NCBI GenBank assembly: GCA_950097015.1
Contig: CATNEN010000038.1
Location: 14,130,001 to 14,194,000, forward strand
From: Macrostomum hystrix
Taxonomy: Eukaryota; Platyhelminthes; Macrostomidae
Direction: 5' to 3'
Length of the DNA stretch: 64,000 nucleotides
The translations under genes and the position numbers were made by a program. The notes under the pieces were generated by a model. The model searched no databases and was not told where the DNA came from. It worked only from the letters and a program-made list of their open reading frames with translations. Positions 36,713 to 48,600 of the stretch are shown piece by piece. Numbering within the stretch: position 1 is the first letter of the stretch; each line of letters begins with the position of its first letter.

Positions 36713-38395
36713 TTAGAGAATCCTGTTTCTTAGAATGGCAAGTTAGATAATACAGTTCCTTAGAATGGCAAGTTAGATAATACAGTTCCTTAGAATGGCA
36801 AGTTAGAGAATCCAGTTTCTTAGAATGGCAAGTTAGATAAAATAGTTTCTTAGAATTGTGACTTAGAGAATCCAGTTTCTTAGAATAGCAAGTTAGAGAA
36901 CCCAGTTTTTTATAATGGCAAGTTAGAGAACCCAGTTCCTTAGAATGGCAAGTTAGAGAATCCAGTTTCTTAGAATGGCAAGTTAGATAATACAGTTCCT
37001 TAGAATGGCAAGTTAGATAATATAGTTCCTTAGAATGGCAAGTTAGATAATATAGTTCCTTAGAATGGCAAGTTAGATAATACAGTTCCTTAGAATGGCA
37101 AGTTAGAGAATCCAGTTTCTTAGAATGGCAAGTTAGATAATATAGTTCCTTAGAATGGCAAGTTAGATAATATAGTTCCTTAGAATGGCAAGTTAGAGAA
37201 TCCAGTTTCTTAGAATGGCAAGTTAGAGAATCCAGTTTCTTAGAATGGCAAGTTAGAGAATCCAGTTTCTTAGAATGGCAAGTTAGATAATACAGTTCCT
37301 TAGAATGGCAAGTTAGATAATATAGTTCCTTAGAATGGCAAGTTAGATAATACAGTTCCTTTGAATGGCAAGTTAGAGAATCCTGTTTCTTAGAATGGCA
37401 AGTTAGATAATATATTTCCTTAGAATGGCAAGTTAGAGAATCCAGTTTCTTAGAATGGCAAGTTAGATAATACAATTTCTTAGAATTGTGAGTTAGAGAA
37501 TCCAGTTTCTTAGAATGGCAAGTTAGATAAAATAGTTTCTTAGAATTGTGACTTAGAGAATCCAGTTTCTTAGAATAGCAAGTTAGAGAACCCAGTTTTT
37601 TATAATGGCAAGTTAGAGAACCCAGTTTCTTAGAATGGCAAGTTAGAGAACCCAGTTTCTTAGAATGGCAAGTTAGATAATACAGTTTCTTAGAATTGTG
37701 AGTTAGAGAATCCAGTTTCTTAGAATGGCAAGTTAGATAAAATAGTTTCTTAGAATTGTGACTTAGAGAATCCAGTTTCTTAGAATAGCAAGTTAGAGAA
37801 CCCAGTTTTTTATAATGGCAAGTTAGAGAACCCAGTTTCTTAGAATGGCAAGTTAGAGAACCCAGTTTCTTAGAATGGCAAGTTAGATAATACAGTTTCT
37901 TAGAATTGTGAGTTAGAGAATCCAGTTTCTTAGAATGGCAAGTTAGATAAAATAGTTTCTTAGAATTGTGACTTAGAGAATCCAGTTTCTTAGAATAGCA
38001 AGTTAGAGAACCCAGTTTTTTATAATGGCAAGTTAGAGAACCCAGTTTCTTATAATGGCAAGTTAGAGAACCCAGTTTCTTAGAATGGCAAGTTAGATAA
38101 TACAATTTCTTAGAATTGTGAGTTAGAGAATCCAGTTTCTTAGAATTGTGAGTTAGAGAATCCAGTTTCTTAGAATTGTGAGTTAGAGAACCCAGTTTCT
38201 TATAATTGTGAGTTAGAGAATCCAGTTTCTTAGAATTGTGAGTTAGAGAATCCAGTTTCTTATAATTGTGAGTTAGAGAATCCAGTTTCTTAGAATTGTG
38301 AGTTAGAGAATCCAGTTTCTTAGAATTGTGAGTTAGAGAATCCAGTTTCTTAGAATTGTGAGTTAGAGAATCCAGTTTCTTAGAATTATAAATAA
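36713..38395 (+). repeat. 30-bp satellite, about 56 copies
   Basis: Unit AGAATGGCAAGTTAGATAAT plus ACAGTTTCTT, in strict 30-base register. Higher-order blocks of 180 bases repeat three times near 37480-38030. It lies between the PEHE gene and CAD. Confidence 0.95.
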
Positions 38396-39234
38396 GATTA
38401 AAAGTGAAAATGCTGCTCCCAAGCTCTTAGCCGGTGTTGTATTATAGTGGCCCTTCCATCTATTGTCTGTCTCAGTCTACTATATATATATATGCGTGCG
38501 TAGACTACTTACTAGTAGTAGTATTTTTGGCGCACCGCTTTTTATTTCCTGTTTCGCCGCGTGTTTGTTTGTTAGCAAAAAGATATTTTTTGTTATTCAT
38601 ACTAAAAGGTAATAATAATGCTTATATTATTATTATTGTTATTGTTACTATTATTACCGGTATTGCAGCCCCCTGTTGCTATGCTCATGTTTTTCTCTCT
38701 GCTTTTTAAATGCGCTTGTATCAAAGCTTTCGTTTTTTTAATTTAAATTTTCTATTAACAAAAATTAATTCGGAATAGCTTAAAGCTGCTTTCTCGCCGC
38801 CCACGTTACTACTGACCTCTCCAGTAGCATGTTAAGCCCGCTTACGCTTCTATTATAATTGAAAAGTGAAAAGTGTTTATTATGTTAGGTTCATGAATCG
38901 ATAGTTCCATATTGTAACAGTATATAGGAAATCTGCATTCTAAATTGTAATGATTTTCACTGGAAAAATAATGATTATTAAGTTTGCATCTCTTGTCTGT
39001 TCATAATTCATAACTAACTATACGAGTATATGTGCTCTAAAAGATTGCGCAGAATCCACCGTAAAATAACAGCCATTGTCACTTTTTGCAAGGTTAATTA
39101 GTTATTTTCATTACATTAGAAGCAATCATAATTAAATCTGTAAATGTTTTTCCCTTCATATATCATCTTATTTAATTTGTCTTCTATAAAATCATTACTT
39201 TGAACGCTTTTTGGCCTACTTCAAAATCTATTCT
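38396..39234. other. Intergenic, upstream of CAD
   Basis: AT-rich, with a short TA run near 38480; presumably part of the CAD promoter region, but no element can be pinned down. Confidence 0.5.
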
Positions 39235-39560
39235 TCACAGATTAGGAATTCAATATTCCCTAATCCTCAGATTGGAAATACAATATCCCTAATCCTCAGA
39301 TTGGGAATACAATATCCCTAATCCTCAGATAAGAACTCAGGACTATATTTCCTAATACTCCGATAAGAAATCCAATATTCCCTAATCCTCAGATAAGAAA
39401 TTCAATGTTCCCTAATCCTCAGATAAGAAATCCAATATTCCATAATCCTCAGATTAGAAATCCTTTATTCCCTAATCCTAAGATAAGAAATCCAATATTC
39501 CATAATCCTCAGAATAGAAATCCTTTATTCCATAATCCTCGGATAAGAATTCGAATATTC
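39235..39560 (+). repeat. 30-bp array directly upstream of CAD
   Basis: About 11 units with CCTAATCCTCAGATAAGAAA followed by TCCAATATTC; it ends about 75 bases before the CAD start codon. Confidence 0.92.
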
Positions 39561-39636
39561 CCCGATCCTCACACCAAAAGTGCACAGTAATCAAATCGGG
39601 AATGGTGCATTGCAGCTACCGAGTCGCTGCTCCATA

Positions 39637-42600
39637 ATGCCCCCAACAGCTGCAGCCGGTGTTGCCGCCGGCACAGTCGCCGTGAAGCCCAGGCGAGCCC
39701 GTCTGATTCTGGAATGTCGAGAGGCAGTCGCTGGAGGCGGCAGTCGCCGATTCGAGCAGGAAGGCTACATGTTTGGCGCGGTACGCAGCGTCAGCGGTGA
39801 AGTGGTGTTCCAGACTGGTATGGTTGGCTACGTGGAGTCACTGACGGATCCATCTTATAAGAACCAGATGCTTGTCCTCACCTATCCGCTAATTGGCAAT
39901 TATGGCATTCCTAGCGAAGAGGACGTAGATCAATTGGGTTTGATGCGCTGGTTCGAATCTAGCCGAATTCACGCGGCGGCTCTGATAGTTTACAGCCACG
40001 GCTACGGCAAGCATTCGCACTGGAATGCTAAGAAGAGTCTGCACGCCTGGCTGGAAGAGCAGGATGTGCCGGGATTCTTCGGCGTTGACACCAGGCGGTT
40101 GACTAAATTCCTGCGCGATCGCGGCTGCGTCCTTGGCCGGATTGTACTGGAAGGCGAGTCGCCGGAATCTATTCCGCTGGTTGACCCGGATCGGGAGAAC
40201 CTGGCAGCTCTGTGAGTGCTTGTTCATGACGCCATCTAGCAGGGGGTGGGTGGCTGACTCTCGCGCCAAGGTCCCCGAGCTCGATTCCGCGGCGCGGCCA
40301 CATTCACAGCCATCTTAACAGTATACTACTGATGAGCACCATCAGTAGTATACGAGCTCGTAGTTGATTGACGAGCAGTCGGTGGCAGAGCGGTTAACGC
40401 ATTTGCCTCTCGCATCAAGGTCCCTAAGTTCGATTCCACGGCGAGGCCACATTTTTTTGGGGCGCAGCCGCGGAGAGAAGGCTTAGGGAGTTAGGGGGGC
40501 TTGTGGTGTAATTTACGCCCTTGAGGACCAACGTCAAATGCACAGTGAAATGTACACTGCCTGACGATGAGAAACTCGGGGCATATGTACACACCTGAGT
40601 GAGGGTACAAGCATATGTACCAAGCATATTTTCTTACTTACTTTATACGCACGTATAACAAATCAGTGCTCGCATCATTCACAACCAATCACCCAGGGTG
40701 TCAACCAAGTCGCCGCAGATCTTCAATCCCAACGGTAGCGTTAGAATCGCTGCCATAGACGTTGGCATCAAGTTCAACCAGATTCGCTGCCTCTGCCGTC
40801 TGGGCGCCCGAGTTGACGTCCTGCCGTGGGATGCCAAAGTAGATCCGGCAGAATATGACGCAATGTTTGTGTCCAATGGACCAGGAAATCCAACCCACTG
40901 TCAGGTGAGAGGCTTTGATTTGACAGCTAATTTCAAAACCCCGATTCAAATATTTTGCTTTTTTTATGAAGTAAACTAAGGCAGCCGCCCCTATGAACTA
41001 AAATCCCTATGAACTAAAATCCCTATGAACTAGAATCCCTATATGAACTAAAATCCCTATGAACTAGAATCCCTATGAAATAGGAATCCCCATGAAAGAG
41101 AATCCCTATGAACTAGAATCCCTATGAAATAGGAATCCCTATGAAATCCCTATGATTCACAGAATCCCAATTCGCTAGAATCCCAATTCACTAGAATCCA
41201 ATTTCACAGAATCCCAAAAAACGACTTGCGTAGATTCCCAACTTACAGAATCCCAAAAAGCCCAACTCACAGAATCACTAGAATCCTAATTACTGAATCC
41301 CATGAATGCCATCGGCAGGCCACCGTGCAGAACATCAGAGCCTGGATAGGCAGCGGCAAGCCCCTATTCGGCATCTGCTTCGGGCACCAGCTCACCGCCC
41401 TAGCCATCGGTTGCGTCACTTATAAAATGAAATTCGGCAATCGCGGCCACAACCAGCCATGCCTGCACCCGCCAACTGGCCGCTGCTTCATCACTACTCA
41501 GAATCACGGCTACGCGGTTGACAACGGCTCCGTGCATCCCGACTGGGAGATCCTGTTTGTCAATGCCAATGATAGATCTAATGAAGGTGATTGTTATCAC
41601 TTTTGCTCACCCTGTTCCGTTACTTTTCGTCCAAGGTATAATTCGTTACTTTAGTTCCGTTAATCGTTCATACATTTTTTTAATAGTCATTCAGACTTTA
41701 GAAAGGTTACAGTGGCAGGGCGCATCAAGGTCCCTGAGCTCGATTCCGCGGCAAGGCCACACAATTCATTTTGTGTGGCTTAAATGCATCTAACGATTAG
41801 AAAGTCATGGCAGATGTTCACACCTGCGTGAGCGAGTGCTTGTGCAGTATCTGTGCTCAGGAGTCAGCGAAATAAGCCGAATTGCCTTATCGCTGGCTGC
41901 GGGTCTAGTGTCACCAAACAATGTACCATTGCCAGCAACCCTCCTGCAATTATTATTATTATTACTATTATCCAGACTTGACCGCAATGTTCTTAGTTTC
42001 GTAGTTGTTTTGTTTAATTCCTAGAAAAAAGGAAGAATAATTGTTATTGTTGTTGATCCCATCCTACAGGCCTTGTACATCGCAGCCAGCCATTCTTCAC
42101 TGTACAATTCCACCCGGAGCATTGCGCCGGTCCGCGCGACCTGCGCTGCCTATTCGACGTCTTCTTCGACCAGATCGAAGCCTCGCGCGGCTCCGGCGAC
42201 GCGTCGATCACCCTCTACGAGAGGCTTATGAGAAAATTCCGCTATTCCGCCAGGCCGCACGAGCTTCAGCTGCAGCGCCTGCGGTCCACCGATTCGCCAG
42301 TTGAGTCGCCTGTGCGCAATGTTCTCATTCTAGGCTCCGGCGGCTTGTCCATCGGTCAGGCCGGCGAATTCGACTACTCTGGCTCCCAGGCTTTGAAGGC
42401 CCTGAAGGAGGAGGGCGTCAGGACTGTGCTGATCAACCCTAATATTGCCACAGTGCAAACCTCCACCGGTATGGCTGATAAGGTCTACTTCCTGCCAATC
42501 ACCGTGGATTATGTCAAGCAGGTGAGCACTTGCGTGTGCTTTTGCGGAGCGTTGGTTTTTTAGCGTCGGACTCTCGCTTTAGAGTTCGGGGGTTCGATTC

Positions 42601-45600
42601 CCGACTCAATTGGGAACAATTGATATCTTAATAAGACACTTTATTGTATATAGTTTCAGTTCAGCTGTTAAATGGGTACCAGCATCAGCTGGGGGTAATT
42701 AAGGTTGGGTTTGGCGTCTCACCCAGTCCATGGACTGAACAGCTGGTACGAAGCCTTCAGATGCGCTGCGTAATAGCTGCCATAATAATAACAATAATAA
42801 TAATTGCAGGAGGGCTGGGGGCAGGAAATAGCGCGTCATTTGGTGACACTAGACCCGCAGCCAGCGAGGAGGCAATTCTGTCTATTTCGCTGACTCCTGA
42901 GCACACACTCACACATACTGTACGCTGCCTTGACTTTCTCATCGTCTTGGAGGTTGGCCCTCAGGGGCGTAAATTGGACGATAAGCCTCCAAGCCTTCTG
43001 TCCGCGGCTGCGCCCCAACTGAGTTCGGGAACCTTAGCAAAGGCTTTAGACCGCTCTGTCACACTAAGGCGATACAAATATCCCCCAAAACATCGCACCA
43101 GATCATTGCCAACGAGCGCCCAGACGGCATCCTGCTGGCATTCGGCGGCCAGACGGCTTTGAACTGCGGCATTAAGCTGCGCAATTGCAACGTCCTGGAC
43201 GAATTCGGCGTGCGCGTACTCGGCACTCCAATTGAGTCAATCGAGTGGACAGAAGATCGCGAAGTATTCGCCCGCAAGATGCAGGACATTGGCGAACAGG
43301 TGGCACCTTCCGAGGCCGCCTGCAGCGTCCAGGAGGCGGTGGCGGCTGCTCAGCGGCTCGGCTACCCCGTCATGGTGCGAGCCGCGTTCGCTCTTGGCGG
43401 CCTGGGCTCCGGCTTCGCTAACGACGCCAAGGTGAGCGCTTGGGCTCATTGCTCTTACCTGCCTTTGGGCCTCCTGCCTCTCCTGTCTTGTCACTCTCTT
43501 CCCTGAGTCTTGTCACTCTCTTCCCTGAGTCTTGTCACTCTCTTCCCTGAGTCTTGTCACTCTCTTCCCTGAGTCTTGTCACTCTCTTCCCTGAGTCTTG
43601 TCACTCTCTTCCCTGAGTCTTGTCACTCTCTTCCCTGAGTCTTGTCACTCTCTTCCCTGAGTCTTGTCACTCTCTTCCCTGAGTCTTGTCACTCTCTTCC
43701 CTGAGTCTTGTCACTCTTTTCCATTGAGTCTCCCCTATCTCTAGTCACTCCTATCTCTAGTCACTCTCCTATCTCTAGTCACTCTCCTATCTCTATCTCT
43801 ACTCACTCTCCTGTCTCTAGTCACTCTCCTATCTCTAGTCACTCTCCTATCTCTAGTCACTCTCCTATCTCTAGTCACTCTCCTATCTCTAGTCACTCTC
43901 CTATCTCTAGTCACTCTCCTATCTCTATCTCTACACACTCTCCTGTCTCTAGTCACTCTCCTATCTCTAGTCACTCTCCTATCTCTAGTCACTCTCCTAT
44001 CTCTAGTCACTCTCCTATCTCTAGTCACTCTCCTATCTCTAGTCACTCTCCTATCTCTAGTCACTCTCCTATCTCTAGTCACTCTCCTATCTCTAGTCAC
44101 TCTCCTATCTCTAGTCACTCTCCTATCTCTAATCACTCTCCTATCTCTAGTCACTCTCCTATCTCTAGTCACTCTCCTATCTCTAGTCACTCTCCTATCT
44201 CTAGTCACTCTCCTATCTCTAGTCACTCTCCTATCTCTATCTCTACACACTCTCCTGTCTCTAGTCACTCTCCTATCTCTAGTCACTCTCCTATCTCTAG
44301 TCACTCTCCTGTCTCTAGTCACTCTCCTATCTCTAGTCACTCTCCTATCTCTAGTCACTCTCCTATCTCTAGTCACTCTCCTATCTCTAGTCACTCTCCT
44401 ATCTCTAGTCACTCTCCTATCTCTAGTCACTCTCCTATCTCTAGTCACTCTCCTATCTTTATCTTTAGTCATTCTCCTATCTCTAGTCACTCTCCTGTCT
44501 CTAGTCACTCTCCTATCTCTAGTCACTCTCCTATCTCTAGTCACTCTCCTATCTCTAGTCACTCTCCTATCTCTAGTCACTCTCCTATCTCTAGTCACTC
44601 TCCTATCTCTAGTCACTATCCTATCTTTATCTTTAGTCATTCTCCTATCTCTAGTCACTCTCCTATCTCTAGTCACTCTCCTGTCTCTAGTCACTCTCCT
44701 ATCTCTAGTCACTCTCCTATCTCTAGTCACTCTCCTATATCTAGTCACTTTCCTATCTCTAGTCACTCTCTTATCTCTATCTCTAGTCACTCTCCTATCT
44801 CTAGTCACTCTCCTATCTCTATCTCTAGTCACTCTCCTATCTCTAGTCACTCTCCTATCTCTAGTCACTCTCCTATCTCTATCTCTAGTCACTCTCCTAT
44901 CTCTATCTCTAGTCACTCTCCTATATTCGCAACAGGAACTAACGGAGCTGGCCACGGTGGCCCTGGCCAACACTAGCCAGATTCTGGTGGACAAATCGCT
45001 CAAAGGCTGGAAAGAAGTTGAATACGAAGTGGTGCGAGACGCCTACAATAATTGTATTACGGTGTGCAACATGGAGAACTTTGATCCGCTTGGTGAGTAG
45101 TTCATCTTGGATTATTTGGTAGAAAAACCTCGCTACTTTTCAAATATCCATATTTGATAGATCCCAAACCAAATACCCGACATGTGATGAACTATGCCTA
45201 TTTTTGTGTTTCTTGCCACCAGACTGTCCGACAAGAATCGTTGAATATCCCGAGTATGCCGATGTTTTGTGATTCTGACAGTTATTTGTTCTGAATTTTC
45301 ATTTCGATTGGTTGAATATTTTGGGAGATACAGAAAAAAGAAAAATGTGGATATTTGAAATACTCCTGTAGTCGTTGTGTTGTTAAGGTAGGATTAATAC
45401 AGAAGGCATTCCCCCCCTGTCCACCACCACATCGAAGGCATCCACACTGGCGAGTCTATCGTAGTGGCGCCCTCCCAGACCCTGACAGACTTTGAATATC
45501 AGATGCTGCGAAGTGCAGCCATCAAAGTAGTCTGCCATCTGGGCATTGTCGGCGAGTGCAACATTCAATACGCCCTGGATCCTGACTCGCATCGTTATTA

Positions 45601-48600
45601 CATCATCGAGGTGAATGCCCGTCTGTCCAGGAGTTCAGCTCTGGCTAGCAAAGCTACTGGCTACGCGCTGGCGTATGTGGCCGCCAAGCTCAGCCTTGGC
45701 TATCGTCTGCCAGAACTAAAAAATCTCGTCACCGGGTGCACAACGGCCTGCTTTGAGCCCTCCCTAGACTATTGCGTTGTAAAAATCCCCAGATGGGATT
45801 TAAAGAAATTCTCCCGCGTCTCCAATGTTATTGGCAGTTCAATGAAATCTGTTGGCGAAGTGATGGCTATTGGCAGACGATTTGAAGAGGCCGTTCAAAA
45901 AGCTCTTAGAATGGTGGACGATTCTATTCAGGGATTCGATCCCTATAGGACTGATCCCAGCGAGCAGGGCCTGTTGGTGCCAACCGATCAGCGAGTCTTT
46001 GTCCTGGCCGCCGCACTCAAGCTCAACTGGTCAATCGATAAGATCTACGAGCTAACTAAGATTGATCGTTGGTTCCTGCACAAGCTCAGCAACATCACCG
46101 ACTGTTATACTGACATTGAGAAGGAAGCCAAGGTCCATGCCTGTCTGTCTGAGGACACCCTGCGGCGGGCCAAGCAGTTGGGCTTCTCAGACATTCAAAT
46201 TGCCAGGGCTGGCAATACGCTGGACACGCTGGTTAGGAAGAGCCGACAACAGTACGGCATTGTGCCCTTTGTGAAGCAGGTAGGTTGATTGTGGCTTATT
46301 TATTATTATCCTATTTTTCACATGATCTCATATATCCGAGTCGGGCCTAAATGTATAAACGCAGCTATTTCGCAGCGCATCCAAAAGCTGTGTACAGTTG
46401 CTCAGTCCATGGACTAAGGGCCTGCTACACACCCAACCGAATTTCTACTCAAGCTAATGCAGGTACCCATTTTTAAACTGGGTGAAGTTTGTTTCTGTCT
46501 TTAATCATTCATAGACTGTACTTGACCCAATCGGGACTATTCTCTATTTCCCACTCAACTTGGGCATCAACAAACAGGAGCAGTCGGCACAATCGCAGCT
46601 TGCTATTGTAGAGCGCGTGACGACTATTTCTATTCCGGACAGCCGCTGCTACACAATGCAACGGGTTGGCCAAGCTGTGCAGATCTTTGTAGCAGTACTG
46701 GTCGGCAGTGTTACAACTGGTCCGCTTGAACTGGTCTCGCTTCCAAGCTGCGGCGAATCGTACCTGTACGGCTTGTACGGCTCTAGGTATTCGCATATGT
46801 AGCCGTAGGCTACGTGAGAACAATAATCTGTAATGATACGGCCAGGACTACCGCCAAACATTGTCAACAAGCAGTCCTGTGCAGCTATATCAGGATATTT
46901 CGAATTTCACACGCTGATATCCGTTACTAGAATACCATTGTCATTGATCTGTTGCCAGCCGGATTTGTCCTCATTTCGCTCATCGGCTAGATCGGATACG
47001 CCAAGCCACAGACTAGCACTATAGGCCGTTAGTATCTTCTTGACTGAGATATTTGAGTTTATTAACTCACCTCCGAGTGATGCACCAGCTTCATTAGCCT
47101 GGCACCAGTTGAATTTTAGCTTGGTATTCACGTGCAGGCATAGATGCATTGACTGTTGAATGCTGAACGGAGCAGGGCAGTAAAATGCCTCAACAAAATT
47201 TGTGGATAATGACAATAAGATTAACAGCACCAGAAGACTTCTTATATAGTCTTCTTATCTTCTTATCTTATGTTTCCAAGAAAAAGAAAAACTGAAGCGC
47301 TGATGTCGTTTTAGAGTGGGTATATTTGAGTCGCATATTTTTATTAGTGAATTATTTATTTAAGGATTTTTCCTCCACACGTTAAAGCGGCTTCACCGCT
47401 TTTTATCCCCTCAACGTAGCGCTAAAATTGATCGCTGCTAGAAAAAATACACTTTCTTCTCAAGCTCAACTGATACAGAAAATCACAGAGTCTTTCGATA
47501 GAAAACGTTTAAACTGTTATATTCTGAGTAAGGCTAGTATCACAATCGCGTGTTAAGATATTGCTCCAATGCTTGATCGTCTTTTCTTGGCATTTTAAAC
47601 TTCGAACATCAACCAATCCACCTTGTCGCCAGTCATCGTCGGCATAACGCCATCAAAGCGTATCAGCTGGCAAAGGCCAGTTAGGTTGTTGTAGAGCAGT
47701 CGATTCACGCCCTGAACGCGCTGGGTTTGGGCCGCACAATGCAGCAAGCTGGTCACAGATGGTATGTCCTTGCGGCAGGTGTACTCACTGGAACTGTTGC
47801 CGCTCTTAAGCAGCGATGGATTAGTTCGCTGCCATCTGCTCACAGTCTTGTCCAGCTGTCGCGGTGTGAATTCGCACAAATAGCTTAAATTGGATGAACA
47901 GGAAATATCAACCAGTTTGCCTGTGCTTTGCGGCTGATTGCACATCACAGCCAAGCAGTCCTCATTGCTTTGACCATTATTAGGGTCGCCTGGCAACCAC
48001 AGCAGGTCGTCAAATGGCAAGACTTCGTTTCCATTAATCGCTTGCCACCCGTCTCGATTTTTGTGACGTTCGTCAACCAGATCAGAGAAACCAACCCACA
48101 TAGCCGCGCCAATGTTGCCCTTGCAATATGGCATACCCATAGCGTTAGTCAGTTGTCGTATTGATCTGTTACTATTTACCAACTGACCTCCCAGTGCGGC
48201 GCATTCAGCATTGGCAGAGCACCAGTCGTACTTTGTCGCGTTGTTATGGTATAGGCACAGTTCTAGCAGGTCGAGTTGAAACGGCTCTGGACACTGCTGG
48301 CCAACCGATTGCTCGATTAGCACCAGCTGCCACATCAGCAGGCGCGTCAACAGTCGCTTAGTTGCGGAGACACGGACCATCTTGCTAAGCTTCCCAGATT
48401 CTGCTACTCTGCGTTTTCATGCTAGAATTTATCTACGGATGCGAGCGTGTTTACTCGCATGTTGTGAGAATATTCCTGTTTGATGGGCATTTAGGCGCAT
48501 ATCCGATGAATCAGCACTTAGCAGTTTACACATAGCCATCCATTAGCTTGGCACACATGATTCACATGTTGATTAAACAGAGTTTGAAACTGATGCTTTT

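Noticed and set aside
36660..38105. 481-codon minus-strand frame with CHSKKL-type repeats
   Set aside because: It is a direct consequence of a stop-free 30-bp satellite; there is no non-repeat domain or codon bias.
39580..39636. Upstream extension of CAD to 39580
   Set aside because: The frame is open there but the codon at 39580 is GTG; the first ATG is at 39637, just after possible acceptor-like CAG sites.
43708..45003. Frames of over 420 codons on both strands (SHSPIS and RVTRDR repeats)
   Set aside because: 18-bp array in CAD intron 5; not in frame with flanking CAD exons.
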